NCBI GenBank assembly: GCA_910583615.1
Contig: CAJTXP010000006.1
Coordinates: 1-64,000, forward strand
Origin: an uncultured Lachnospiraceae bacterium
Lineage (GTDB): Bacteria > Bacillota > Clostridia > Lachnospirales > Lachnospiraceae
Reading direction: 5' to 3'
Length of the DNA: 64,000 bases
The notes beneath the pieces are model-generated. The model had not been told where the DNA came from. It saw only the letters and a program-made list of their open reading frames with translations, and made no database searches. Position 1 is the first letter of the stretch. Each line of letters begins with the position of its first letter. Positions 17,011-26,083 of this stretch are shown in pieces. The position numbers and the translations under genes are program-made.

Positions 17011-18927
17011 ATGGAGTACGGGTTTGTAAAAGCGGCGGCGCTGGCGCCGAAGATAAAAGTTGCGGATACAGAGCATAATACACAGGAAATCATCCGTCTG
17101 ATGAAGGAAGCCTGGGAAAAAGGCGCCAGGATCCTGGTATTTCCGGAGCTCTGTGTTACCGGGTATACCTGCGGGGAACTGTTTTTGCAGGAACTTCTTT
17201 TAAGGCGGGCAAAAGAGGCGCTTTTTGAGATTATAAAAGCCAGTGAAGGAATGGACGGACTGTTTTTCGCAGGGCTTCCGCTGGAAGTCCGGGGAAAACT
17301 CTATAATGTGGCAGCAGGCTTTTCAGATGGAAAACTTTTGGGGCTGGTTCCCAAGACCTGCATTCCGAATTACAGTGAATTTTATGAGGCGCGCTATTTT
17401 GCCAAAGCTCCGGAAGAATATACATTTATTGACTGGCAGGGCTGCAAGGTGCCTTTTGGAACCAATATTCTCTTTTCGTGCAGAAATATGCCGGGACTTT
17501 TGACGGCTGCAGAGATCTGTGAAGACGTATGGGCTCCGGAAGCGCCCGGCGTCCGCCATGCGCTGCATGGGGCGACTGTGGTCGTGAATCTGTCTGCCAG
17601 TGATGAGATTACCGGCAAGGAATCGTACCGTCGGGATCTTGTTCGGATCCAGTCAGGAAGGCTGGTCTGCGGTTACGTCTATGCCAGTGCAGGGGAAGGG
17701 GAATCCTCTACGGATCTGGTATTTGGAGGACATCATCTGATCTGTGAGAACGGAACGCTGCTTAAGGAGTCCCGTCGCTTTCAGAACGAAACGGTCTTTG
17801 GGGAACTTGACATTGAGCGGATGATCGGGGAACGCAGGCGTATCTCCACCTTTGATGTGCCGGCGGATGCACCGGAGTATGTAACGGTGCCGTATGGAAT
17901 GAGGCCTTTGAACATTCCTCTGGAACGGTATATAGATAAAGCTCCGTTTGTTCCGGGCAGAAAGGAGGAGCGGGAAAGACGCTGTGAAGAGATTCTGATG
18001 ATCCAGGCCATGGGACTTAAGAAAAGGATCGAACACACGAACTGCCGGAGTCTGGTGATCGGCATTTCCGGAGGGCTGGATTCCACGCTGGCGCTTCTGG
18101 TGGCTTCCCGATCCTGTGACCTTCTGGGGCTTTCCAGAGACTGCATCAGGGCAGTGACCATGCCCTGCTTCGGGACGACGGACCGGACTTACCGAAATGC
18201 CTGCGAACTGACAAAAAGGCTTGGGGCAAAGCTTCAGGAAGTTGACATTAAAGAAGCAGTCACCGTTCATTTCCGGGATATAGGTCATGATAAGGATGTA
18301 CACGATGTGACCTATGAAAACGCTCAGGCGAGGGAGCGTACGCAGGTGCTGATGGATATCGCGAACCAGACCGGCGGGATGGTTGTGGGAACCGGCGATA
18401 TGTCGGAACTGGCCCTTGGATGGGCTACTTACAACGGGGATCATATGTCCATGTACGGAGTGAATGCTTCCGTACCCAAGACGCTGGTGCGTCATCTGGT
18501 TCGCTACTATGCAGATACCTGTGGGGACAGGGAACTGTCGGATATACTTCTGGATATTCTGGATACGCCGGTCAGTCCGGAGCTTTTGCCGCCGAAAGAC
18601 GGTGTGATCGCCCAGAAAACGGAAGATCTGGTAGGACCGTATGAACTTCATGATTTTTATCTGTATTATATGCTCCGGTTCGGATTTGCGCCGGATAAGA
18701 TCTACTATCTGGCAAAACAGGCTTTTAAAGGGGAATATGAGGATGCCGTTATACTGAAATGGCTGAAGACATTCGTAAGACGTTTCTTTAACCAGCAGTT
18801 CAAGCGTTCCTGCCTGCCGGACGGTCCGAAAGTAGGCAGCGTGGCAGTATCTCCACGAGGAGATCTTCGTATGCCCAGCGATGCAGGCGCTGCTCTGTGG
18901 CTGGACTGTCTGGAAAATCTTGTATAG
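17011..18927 (+). CDS. nadE: Glutamine-dependent NAD+ synthetase
   Basis: This 638-residue, two-domain enzyme has an N-terminal nitrilase-type glutaminase (about 1-300) with the Glu in FPELCVTGY and the catalytic Cys in AAEICEDVWAP. The C-terminal synthetase domain (about 330-638) has the ATP P-loop ISGGLDSTLALLV and the GTGDMSELALGWATYNGDHMSMY signature. It amidates deamido-NAD to NAD+ with ammonia from glutamine. Length fits the long glutamine-dependent class. Confidence 0.96.
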   Translation: MEYGFVKAAALAPKIKVADTEHNTQEIIRLMKEAWEKGARILVFPELCVTGYTCGELFLQELLLRRAKEALFEIIKASEGMDGLFFAGLPLEVRGKLYNVAAGFSDGKLLGLVPKTCIPNYSEFYEARYFAKAPEEYTFIDWQGCKVPFGTNILFSCRNMPGLLTAAEICEDVWAPEAPGVRHALHGATVVVNLSASDEITGKESYRRDLVRIQSGRLVCGYVYASAGEGESSTDLVFGGHHLICENGTLLKESRRFQNETVFGELDIERMIGERRRISTFDVPADAPEYVTVPYGMRPLNIPLERYIDKAPFVPGRKEERERRCEEILMIQAMGLKKRIEHTNCRSLVIGISGGLDSTLALLVASRSCDLLGLSRDCIRAVTMPCFGTTDRTYRNACELTKRLGAKLQEVDIKEAVTVHFRDIGHDKDVHDVTYENAQARERTQVLMDIANQTGGMVVGTGDMSELALGWATYNGDHMSMYGVNASVPKTLVRHLVRYYADTCGDRELSDILLDILDTPVSPELLPPKDGVIAQKTEDLVGPYELHDFYLYYMLRFGFAPDKIYYLAKQAFKGEYEDAVILKWLKTFVRRFFNQQFKRSCLPDGPKVGSVAVSPRGDLRMPSDAGAALWLDCLENLV

Positions 18928-19012
18928 AGTCGGTATAAAACGGGCAGAATGTGTAATGAAAAGTGACCTTATTCATATATTATAGAAATGATGATGAATA
19001 AGAGGTCTTTTT

Positions 19013-20278
19013 ATGCCAGAAAATGAATTTGAAAATACCCCTCGTCTTCCGGCAGAGGAAGGATGGCTGCAGGTGCGTCTCACGGAAGCGCGTACCATGA
19101 AGCCGGTGCCTGGAGCAGAGATAGAGATTTCCTATGAGGGGGATCCGGACAGTGAGATACGAAGATATACAACAGATGAGTCGGGAATGACGGAGATTTT
19201 TACGCTTCCTGCACCGGCAGAGCTGTACAGTACTCAGTTTTCAGAGGAGCAGCCTTATGCAGAATATACAATTCGCGTACGTGCAGAAGGGTATGAGGAT
19301 GCGGAAGTTGCCGGCACGGAGATTCTTCCCGGAGTCACAGCAATTCAGGAGATCCGAATGCAGGAGGCTTCGCCGGAAGAGCAGTTTGAAAGGATTGTCA
19401 TAGGCCCACATACGCTGTTTGGCACTTATCCGCCGAAGATTGCAGAGGAAGAGATCAAACCGACATCGGAGACAGGAGAGATCGTACTCAGCCGGGTAGT
19501 TATACCGGAGTATGTGATCGTGCATGACGGGGTTCCAACGGACAGCAGCGCGCAGAATTACTGGGTGCGTTTCAAGGATTACATTAAAAACGTTGCTTCC
19601 AGCGAGATCTATGCCACCTGGACAGATGCAGCCATCCGTGCCAACGTACTGGCGATCATGTCGTTTGTACTGAACAGAGTATATACAGAGTGGTACCGCA
19701 ATAAAGGATATGATTTTACGATTACGTCTTCCACTGCGTTTGACCAGAAATGGATACAGGGAAGAAACATCTTTCAGAGTATCTCGGACGTGGTGGATGA
19801 GATGTACGGCAATTACCTGTCCCGCCCCAATGTGAAACAGCCCATACTGACCCAGTACTGTGACGGAAGACGTGTGACCTGTCCGAACTGGATGAGCCAG
19901 TGGGGGGCCCAGAGCCTTGGAGAACGGGGATATTCCGCCATAGAGATTCTGCGTTATTATTATGGAGACAATATGTATATCAATACAGCGGTGGAGATAT
20001 CCGGAGTACCGTCCTCCTGGCCCGGATATGAACTGGCAGAAGGCGCCAGAGGGGCAAAGGTACAGCAGATGCAGGAACAGCTTAATGTAATTGCAGGTTC
20101 CTATCCGGCAATTCCCAGAATTGCCGCAGACGGGATCTACGGGCCGGCAACCAGAGCTGCCGTAGAGAAGTTTCAGTCGGTCTTCGGCCTTCCGGTTACA
20201 GGGACCGTAAATTACCAGACCTGGTATAAAATATCCGAAATTTATGTGGGTGTGTCCAGAATTGCAGAATTAAGTTAA
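19013..20278 (+). CDS. SpoIID/LytB-like protein with peptidoglycan-binding domain
   Basis: This 421-residue protein has an N-terminal carboxypeptidase-regulatory-like beta domain (about 15-115), a central SpoIID/LytB-type region (about 165-335, with YIKNVASSEIYATWTDAAIRANVLAIMSFVLNR and CPNWMSQWGAQSLGERGYSAIEILRYYYG), and a C-terminal PG_binding_1 domain (LAEGARGAKVQQMQEQL...YGPATRAAVEKFQ). SpoIID degrades glycan strands during engulfment. No signal peptide or membrane segment is visible, unlike classical SpoIID. A sporulation role such as spore coat or cortex is inferred. It has its own leader and precedes the mreB repeat region. Confidence 0.75.
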   Translation: MPENEFENTPRLPAEEGWLQVRLTEARTMKPVPGAEIEISYEGDPDSEIRRYTTDESGMTEIFTLPAPAELYSTQFSEEQPYAEYTIRVRAEGYEDAEVAGTEILPGVTAIQEIRMQEASPEEQFERIVIGPHTLFGTYPPKIAEEEIKPTSETGEIVLSRVVIPEYVIVHDGVPTDSSAQNYWVRFKDYIKNVASSEIYATWTDAAIRANVLAIMSFVLNRVYTEWYRNKGYDFTITSSTAFDQKWIQGRNIFQSISDVVDEMYGNYLSRPNVKQPILTQYCDGRRVTCPNWMSQWGAQSLGERGYSAIEILRYYYGDNMYINTAVEISGVPSSWPGYELAEGARGAKVQQMQEQLNVIAGSYPAIPRIAADGIYGPATRAAVEKFQSVFGLPVTGTVNYQTWYKISEIYVGVSRIAELS

Positions 20279-20309
20279 ATAAAGTCTTTTCTTTTTGGAA
20301 AAGATTGGG

Positions 20310-20315
20310 TATAAT
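20310..20315 (+). promoter_or_regulatory. Candidate -10 box upstream of mreB
   Basis: TATAAT at 20310-20315 sits just before the tandem repeats; the matching -35 (TTTTCT at 20287-20292, 17 bp away) is weak. If used, both repeats would be in the mreB leader RNA. Confidence 0.4.
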
Positions 20316-20323
20316 ATAACACA

Positions 20324-20461
20324 TGAAAAGCGCTGAAACGCTTTTCGTGTGTTAACGACAGAAAATGGGAAGCATTTTCTGGAGTCTGATCTCTGTGAAA
20401 AGCGCTGAAACGCTTTTCGTGTGTTAACGACAGAAAATGGGAAGCATTTTCCGGAGTCTGA
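20324..20461. repeat. Two 66-bp direct repeats (72-bp period) upstream of mreB
   Basis: Copies at 20324-20389 and 20396-20461 are almost identical (one visible C/T difference near the end). Each contains two hairpins in series: GAAAAGCG-CTGAAA-CGCTTTTC and GAAAATG-GGAAG-CATTTTC. They lie between the SpoIID-like gene and mreB, so they may form leader RNA structures or protein-binding sites controlling mreB. Confidence 0.9.
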
Positions 20462-20535
20462 CAGATAGATGATAAGAATGAAGTAGATAACATGCATATT
20501 TAAGATAGACAAAAGGAACGAAAGGAGAACATATT

Positions 20536-21546
20536 ATGGCAGGAACAGATGTTGGAATTGATTTGGGTACAGCCAGCATTCTTGTATATATCAAAGGTAA
20601 GGGTGTTGTGTTAAAAGAGCCGTCCGTTGTGGCTTTTGACAGAGATACAAGCAAGATCAAGGCAATTGGTGAGGAGGCGCGTCTGATGCTGGGCCGTACA
20701 CCGGGCAATATCGTTGCGGTCCGCCCCCTTCGTCAGGGAGTGATCTCTGATTATACGGTTACAGAAAAAATGTTGAAGTTTTTTATTCAGAAGGCAGTCG
20801 GTAAGAAAACTTTCCGTAAACCGAAGATTGCAGTCTGCGTGCCGAGCGGAGTCACGGAGGTAGAAAGAAAGGCGGTGGAGGACGCCACCTATCAGGCAGG
20901 AGCCAGGGAAGTGTATATCATTGAGGAGCCCATAGCTGCTGCTATCGGTGCAGGAATCGATATTGCAAGACCCTGCGGTAATATGATCGTGGATATAGGA
21001 GGAGGGACTACGGATATCGCGGTCATCTCTTTAAGCGGTACGGTTGTCAGCACTTCGGTTAAGATTGCAGGAGATGATTTTGACGAGGCGATCGTACGTT
21101 ATATGCGCAAGAAACACAATCTTCTGATTGGTGAGAGAACGGCGGAGGACATCAAGATCAAGGTGGGAAGCTGCTATCCGCAGGCGGAGGTAACCAGTAT
21201 TGATGTTCGCGGACGTAATCTGGTGACTGGTCTTCCCAAGACGGTGACAGTGACTTCAGAGGAGACGGAGGAGGCGCTGAGAGAATCAACGGCTCAGATT
21301 GTGGAAGCGGTTCACAGTGTTCTGGAGCGTACGCCTCCGGAGCTGACGGCGGATATTGCTGACAGGGGGATTGTGCTGACCGGAGGGGGCGCCCTGCTGC
21401 GCGGACTGGAGGAACTTCTGGAATCCAAGACCGGCATCAATACCATAACGGCGGAAGATCCCATGAAGTGTGTTGCGATTGGGACAGGCAAGTATGTAGA
21501 GGCTCTGTCCGGGAATTACCACGATGTGGACAGCAAAAACATGTAG
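20536..21546 (+). CDS. mreB: MreB/Mbl-family rod-shape protein
   Basis: This 336-residue actin-like cytoskeletal ATPase starts GTDVGIDLGTASILVYIKGKG and carries the phosphate-2 motif DIGGGTTDIAVISL and the adenosine motif GIVLTGGGALLRGLEELL. It organises elongation-mode cell-wall synthesis under the membrane. GAAAGGAG precedes the start. No mreC or mreD follows, which suits a stand-alone MreB/Mbl paralogue. Confidence 0.95.
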   Translation: MAGTDVGIDLGTASILVYIKGKGVVLKEPSVVAFDRDTSKIKAIGEEARLMLGRTPGNIVAVRPLRQGVISDYTVTEKMLKFFIQKAVGKKTFRKPKIAVCVPSGVTEVERKAVEDATYQAGAREVYIIEEPIAAAIGAGIDIARPCGNMIVDIGGGTTDIAVISLSGTVVSTSVKIAGDDFDEAIVRYMRKKHNLLIGERTAEDIKIKVGSCYPQAEVTSIDVRGRNLVTGLPKTVTVTSEETEEALRESTAQIVEAVHSVLERTPPELTADIADRGIVLTGGGALLRGLEELLESKTGINTITAEDPMKCVAIGTGKYVEALSGNYHDVDSKNM

Positions 21547-21555
21547 AGTAAGAGG

Positions 21556-21592
21556 CGGGCTGCTGCGAGGCTTTTGCGGCAGCTTCTTTTCG
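21556..21592 (+). terminator. Probable terminator of mreB
   Basis: The stretch GGGCTGCTGC...GCGGCAGCTTCTTTT forms a GC-rich hairpin with a short T-rich tail directly after the mreB stop and just before recD2. Confidence 0.55.
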
Positions 21593-21609
21593 TTGGCAGG
21601 AGATGGTTG

Positions 21610-23853
21610 ATGGAAGTACGCAAAGGATACGTGGAGCATATTGTATTCCGTAACAATGATAATGGTTATTCCGTATTTCAGCTGACAGCGGATGAAGAAG
21701 AACTGACCTGCGTAGGGACGTTTCCGGTTCTTGCCGAAGGCGAGCTGATCAAGGTGAGCGGCTTTATGAAGGAACATCCCCTGTATGGGGAACAGCTTCA
21801 GGCAGAGCAGTATGAAGTTCTTGCACCGGAAGATGAGACGGCCATGGAACGTTATCTGGGCAGCGGCGCCATAAAGGGGATCGGCGCTGCGCTGGCGGCA
21901 AGAATTGTCCGGAGATTTAAAAAGGATACATTCCGCATCATAGAAGAGGAGCCGGAACGTCTGGCGGAGATCAGAGGGATCAGCGAACGCAAAGCCATGG
22001 AGATAGCGGAGCAGATGGAAGAGAAGCGGGAGCTGCGTCAGGCTATGATGTTTCTGTCACAGTATGGGATCGCCATATCGCTGGCAGTGAAGATCTATCA
22101 GAAGTACGGACAGCGGACATATCAGGTCATGCAGGAAAATCCTTATCGTCTGTCAGAGGATATAGCAGGCGTTGGTTTTAAGACGGCAGATGAGATTGCG
22201 GAACGGATCGGAATCCATACGAATTCAGACTACCGGATTCGGAGCGGCCTTTTATATGTGCTTCAGCAGGCATCCGCAGAGGGACATACCTGCCTGCCCG
22301 GGGACCTTCTGCTGAAACGAGCAGAGGAGCTTCTGAAAGTAAAAGCGGCGGAGATGGAAATACAGTTGATGAACCTCTGCATGGACCGAAAACTGGTCAT
22401 AAAGGAAAGCGAACGGGGCACCATGGTGTTCGGAAGCCGAAATTATTACATGGAGCTGAATACGGCAAAAATGCTCCATGATCTGAATCTGGAATGTTCG
22501 TCAGAGGAAGAGAAGATTGTCAGGAAACTTCGGAAAGTGGAAAAGCAGTCGCATATCAGTCTGGATCCGATTCAGAGGCGCGCCGTGGTGGAAGCTGTGA
22601 AAAACGGGCTGCTGATCATCACCGGCGGTCCCGGAACCGGGAAGACAACGACCATCAATGCGATCATCCGTTATTTTGAAACGGAAGATATGGAGATCCT
22701 TCTGGCCGCGCCTACAGGGCGGGCGGCAAAGCGGATGACAGAAGCAACAGGATATGAAGCCCTGACGATTCACAGGCTTCTGGAGCTGTCCGGATCTCCG
22801 GCAGAAGACCGGGAACAGGCGGCTTTTGAGCGGAATGAAGAAAACCCGCTGGAGGCGGATCTGATCATTATTGATGAAATGTCCATGGTGGATCTGTTTT
22901 TGATGCATGCCCTGCTGCAGGCAGTCAGTGTGGGTACCCGGCTGATTCTGGCGGGAGACATCAACCAGCTTCCCAGCGTGGGACCAGGATGCGTCCTGAA
23001 GGATATGATCGCCTCCGGAGCATATCATACAGTCATGCTGGAAAAAATTTTCCGTCAGGCGAGCCAGAGCGACATTATTGTAAATGCACATAAGATCAAT
23101 CGGGGAGAAGCCGTAGTGCCGGATAATAAGAGCCGTGATTTCTTTTTCCTGAAAAGAGAAGATCCGAATGTGATTCTGCGTGTGGTTCTGGCTCTTGTCA
23201 AGGATAAGCTGCCGCGTTATGTAAATGCCAGAGCTTTTGATATTCAGGTGCTGACTCCCATGCGTAAAGGGGCGCTTGGCGTGGAAAGACTGAATGAGAT
23301 GCTTCAAAGGTATCTGAATCCGCCTTCCGGGGAAAAGATGGAAAGAGAAACCGGCAGAGGCCTTTTGAGGGAAGGCGATAAGGTGATGCAGATCAAGAAC
23401 AATTATCAGATGGAATGGGAGGCAAGGAACCGGTACGGAATCGCGGTTGAGAAAGGGACGGGGATTTTCAACGGGGATATGGGAATCATCAAACGAATCG
23501 ACAGTATGGCGGAGACGGTGGAAGTATTGTTTGACGAATACCGTACCGTAACTTATGAGTTTTCACAACTGGATGAACTGGAACTGGCCTATGCGGTTAC
23601 GATTCACAAATCCCAGGGAAGTGAATATCCGGCGGTGGTTATTCCGCTGCTGTCCGGTCCCAGGATGCTTATGAACCGCAATCTGCTCTATACGGCGGTT
23701 ACCCGCGCCCGCTCCTGCGTTACGCTGGTTGGAAGTAACAGAACCTTTGACATGATGATTCAGAATGCGTCGGAACAGACGCGTTTCAGCGGTCTTCTGG
23801 AACGGATTATGGAGGTGGAAGCATATGAAAACGGGGATCAGGAAGACAGGTAA
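21610..23853 (+). CDS. recD2: ATP-dependent DNA helicase RecD2
   Basis: This 747-residue SF1B 5-prime-to-3-prime helicase has an N-terminal OB-like region, helix-hairpin-helix motifs (IKGIGAALAARIVRRF; GVGFKTADEIAERIG), Walker A ITGGPGTGKTTTINAI, Walker B LIIIDEMSMVD and the C-terminal motif AYAVTIHKSQGSEYPAVVIPL. The long N-terminus marks RecD2, the form found outside RecBCD. Start ATG 21610 has GCAGGAG upstream. Its end overlaps comF by 29 bp. Confidence 0.95.
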   Translation: MEVRKGYVEHIVFRNNDNGYSVFQLTADEEELTCVGTFPVLAEGELIKVSGFMKEHPLYGEQLQAEQYEVLAPEDETAMERYLGSGAIKGIGAALAARIVRRFKKDTFRIIEEEPERLAEIRGISERKAMEIAEQMEEKRELRQAMMFLSQYGIAISLAVKIYQKYGQRTYQVMQENPYRLSEDIAGVGFKTADEIAERIGIHTNSDYRIRSGLLYVLQQASAEGHTCLPGDLLLKRAEELLKVKAAEMEIQLMNLCMDRKLVIKESERGTMVFGSRNYYMELNTAKMLHDLNLECSSEEEKIVRKLRKVEKQSHISLDPIQRRAVVEAVKNGLLIITGGPGTGKTTTINAIIRYFETEDMEILLAAPTGRAAKRMTEATGYEALTIHRLLELSGSPAEDREQAAFERNEENPLEADLIIIDEMSMVDLFLMHALLQAVSVGTRLILAGDINQLPSVGPGCVLKDMIASGAYHTVMLEKIFRQASQSDIIVNAHKINRGEAVVPDNKSRDFFFLKREDPNVILRVVLALVKDKLPRYVNARAFDIQVLTPMRKGALGVERLNEMLQRYLNPPSGEKMERETGRGLLREGDKVMQIKNNYQMEWEARNRYGIAVEKGTGIFNGDMGIIKRIDSMAETVEVLFDEYRTVTYEFSQLDELELAYAVTIHKSQGSEYPAVVIPLLSGPRMLMNRNLLYTAVTRARSCVTLVGSNRTFDMMIQNASEQTRFSGLLERIMEVEAYENGDQEDR

Positions 23854-24583
23854 AAAAGAGGGACCGGGGAAATTGCTTCTTGTGGACCCCGCAGGACTGC
23901 TTTTTCCACGCAGATGTCCGGTGTGCCAGGAGGTGGTGGAAGAAAAAGGAGAACGGATCTGCGGCATATGCAGAACAAGACTGCCATACATAAGGGGGCC
24001 TGTCTGCCTGAAATGCGGCAAGCCGCTGCTTTCGGAGGAACGGGAATACTGCAAAGACTGCGGAAGAAAAAGAAGATGGACAGACTGCGGAAGAGCATCT
24101 TTTCTCTATGACGAAGTCATGAGACGTTCCATTGCCGGGTATAAATACGGCGGAAGAAGGGAATATGCGGCTTTTTATGCCGGGGAGATACTGAAAAGAT
24201 GCGCGGGAGAGATGAAGGGATGGAAAGGAGAAGTATTTGTTCCGATTCCGCTTCATGCTTCAAGAAAGAGAAAGAGAGGCTTCAATCAGGCGGAGCTGCT
24301 TTCAAAGGAACTGTCAAAACGCAGTGGGATTCCCACAGATGCAGGGCTTCTAAAACGTGTAAAGAAAACACATGTGCAGAAGGAACTGAACGATCAGGAA
24401 CGGCTGACAAATCTGAAAGATGCCTTTTCCGTTCGGAAAGGGAAGGTTCCCTGTCAAAATATTATACTGGTGGACGATATCTATACAACCGGAAGCACCA
24501 TGGATGCGGCGGCAAAAATATTGAAAAAGCATGGTGCGAAGAAGGTGTATTTTATCTGCATATGTGTTGGCGAAGGAAACTGA
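23825..24583 (+). CDS. comF: ComF family phosphoribosyltransferase-like protein
   Basis: This 252-residue protein has an N-terminal zinc-finger-like cysteine set (CPVCQEV...CGICRT...CLKCGKP...CKDCG) and a C-terminal PRT domain with the PRPP loop NIILVDDIYTTGSTMDAAAKIL. ComF aids DNA uptake in competent Firmicutes; the family is also found in non-competent species. ATG 23825 is preceded by GGAGGTGG inside the end of recD2, so translation is likely coupled. Confidence 0.9.
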   Translation: MKTGIRKTGKKEGPGKLLLVDPAGLLFPRRCPVCQEVVEEKGERICGICRTRLPYIRGPVCLKCGKPLLSEEREYCKDCGRKRRWTDCGRASFLYDEVMRRSIAGYKYGGRREYAAFYAGEILKRCAGEMKGWKGEVFVPIPLHASRKRKRGFNQAELLSKELSKRSGIPTDAGLLKRVKKTHVQKELNDQERLTNLKDAFSVRKGKVPCQNIILVDDIYTTGSTMDAAAKILKKHGAKKVYFICICVGEGN

Positions 24584-24605
24584 TGTGGATACGAACGCTT
24601 TTTGG

Positions 24606-24633
24606 TTGAATTTCCGGGCGTTTGTGTTATACT
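24606..24633 (+). promoter_or_regulatory. Promoter before the cda-region genes
   Basis: TTGAAT (24606-24611) and TATACT (24628-24633) are spaced 16 bp, 30 bp before ATG 24663. It could drive the 24663-28181 gene run ending in cdaA-cdaR. Confidence 0.55.
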
Positions 24634-24662
24634 ATGGTGTATATGAGTTGGAGACTGTTTAT

Positions 24663-25076
24663 ATGATAAATGAAGAAAAAGTAATTTTGATGACCCGGGC
24701 AGCTCTTTTTGAGGAAAAAACGGGGAAACAACAGCTGAAGATTTCAAAATATTTCCGGCATGACTATATCAGCCTGCAGATCCTGTATGGCTGGTTCTTT
24801 GTGACGGTCTGTTTTGTGCTTGGCGCAGTTCTGTGGGGAGCATGTCATATGGAATATCTTCTGGACAATCTTCATAAAATGGATTTGAAAAGTTTTGGAC
24901 TGACCGTACTGTTTCTCTATGTGCTGGTTGCAGCAGTTTACCTTTGCATCCTGTATGGCGTCTGTTCTTACCGTTATTACATGTCAAAAAAAAGTGTGGG
25001 TTCCTATGCGCAGTCCCTTCGGAAAATCTCGGATATTTATGCACAGGAAAAAAACACGGAGTTTCAGGGGCTGTGA
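24663..25076 (+). CDS. Hypothetical membrane protein (two transmembrane helices)
   Basis: This 137-residue protein has a short cytoplasmic N-terminus (MINEEKVILMTRAALFEEKTG), a first transmembrane helix around 45-70 (GWFFVTVCFVLGAVLWGA) and a second around 90-113 (LTVLFLYVLVAAVYLCILYGV), then a charged tail. I do not recognise a named family. Upstream extensions overlap comF and the promoter, so ATG 24663 with TTGGAG upstream is preferred. It lies 15 bp before another unnamed membrane gene and upstream of cdaA. Confidence 0.7.
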   Translation: MINEEKVILMTRAALFEEKTGKQQLKISKYFRHDYISLQILYGWFFVTVCFVLGAVLWGACHMEYLLDNLHKMDLKSFGLTVLFLYVLVAAVYLCILYGVCSYRYYMSKKSVGSYAQSLRKISDIYAQEKNTEFQGL

Positions 25077-25091
25077 TGGAGGATAAGAAAC

Positions 25092-26045
25092 ATGACAACT
25101 TTACTTGAGATGAAACAGCATTTAAAAATATTTTATTCCAGGTATGATATTTATCTGATACCTGCATTGAAATTCATACTGGCATTTTTTGCATTCATAA
25201 TGATCAATGGACAGATCGGGTTTATGGAAAGAGTGGCAAGTCCTGCAATATCATTGCTTCTGGCTCTTTTGTGTGCGCTTCTGCCGGTGAACCTGATGGC
25301 GGTTTTCGGAGGGGTTCTGATATGTGCGCATGCATTTGCGTTGTCGCTGGAAACCTTTGCCGTAACGGCGGGGATGCTGTTTATCATGTATGCGGTTTAT
25401 TTTCGGGTCGCGCCGAAACACGGATATGTGCTGGTGCTGACGCCGGTTGCATTTTTCCTGAAGATTCCCTATGTAATGCCGCTGGTTCTGGGGCTGATCG
25501 GAGGCCCTGTATGCGCAGTGCCCCTTGCGTGCGGGACCATGTGTTATTATCTGATGTACTATATAAAAAACAATGAAAAAATGCTGTCCAGTTCAGAGGC
25601 GGAACAGATGTCGGTAAGACTTATGTATCTGGTGGAAAATGTACTGAACAATAAGAACATGCTGTTGACCATTCTGGTATTTGCAGTTACGCTGACCATC
25701 GTCTATGCGATCCGCAGGATGCGGATCGACTATTGCTGGTATGTGGCGATCTGCACCGGCGCAGTGCTGAATGTGGTGCTGTACCTGATCGGCGGGCTGG
25801 TTATGGGAGTCAGCGTGTCGATCGGTTCGGTGGTGCTGGGAACCATGGGAGGCGTTCTGGTTGCGCTGGTAGTAGAATTCTTTGTACTGAGCGTGGATTA
25901 TTCGAGAACAGAGTATACACAGTTTGAAGACGACGAATATTATTATTATGTAAAGGCGGTGCCGAAAATGTCGGTTGCCGTATCAGAGAAGAAGGTCAAG
26001 AAAATCAATTCCAGAAGCAGGTCGGGAAAGAAAAGGCGTCAGTAG
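25092..26045 (+). CDS. Hypothetical polytopic membrane protein upstream of cdaA
   Basis: This 317-residue protein has about eight hydrophobic helices (the first near 25-40, the last near 235-265) and ends in a strongly basic cytoplasmic tail (KKVKKINSRSRSGKKRRQ) after an acidic DDEYYYY patch. I cannot name a domain. The gene precedes cdaA by 38 bp in the same direction, so a link to envelope or cyclic-di-AMP physiology is inferred only from position. Confidence 0.75.
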   Translation: MTTLLEMKQHLKIFYSRYDIYLIPALKFILAFFAFIMINGQIGFMERVASPAISLLLALLCALLPVNLMAVFGGVLICAHAFALSLETFAVTAGMLFIMYAVYFRVAPKHGYVLVLTPVAFFLKIPYVMPLVLGLIGGPVCAVPLACGTMCYYLMYYIKNNEKMLSSSEAEQMSVRLMYLVENVLNNKNMLLTILVFAVTLTIVYAIRRMRIDYCWYVAICTGAVLNVVLYLIGGLVMGVSVSIGSVVLGTMGGVLVALVVEFFVLSVDYSRTEYTQFEDDEYYYYVKAVPKMSVAVSEKKVKKINSRSRSGKKRRQ

Positions 26046-26083
26046 GCAGGGATCATGCAGTGTTGTAGAAAGGATGGGGAAGA

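Noticed and set aside
18975..19012. Sporulation sigma-factor promoter before the SpoIID-like gene
   Set aside because: CATATATT resembles a SigE -10 at six of eight positions, but no convincing -35 was found.
20324..20461. CRISPR-like array
   Set aside because: Only two long units with a 6-bp spacer and internal hairpins; no cas genes.
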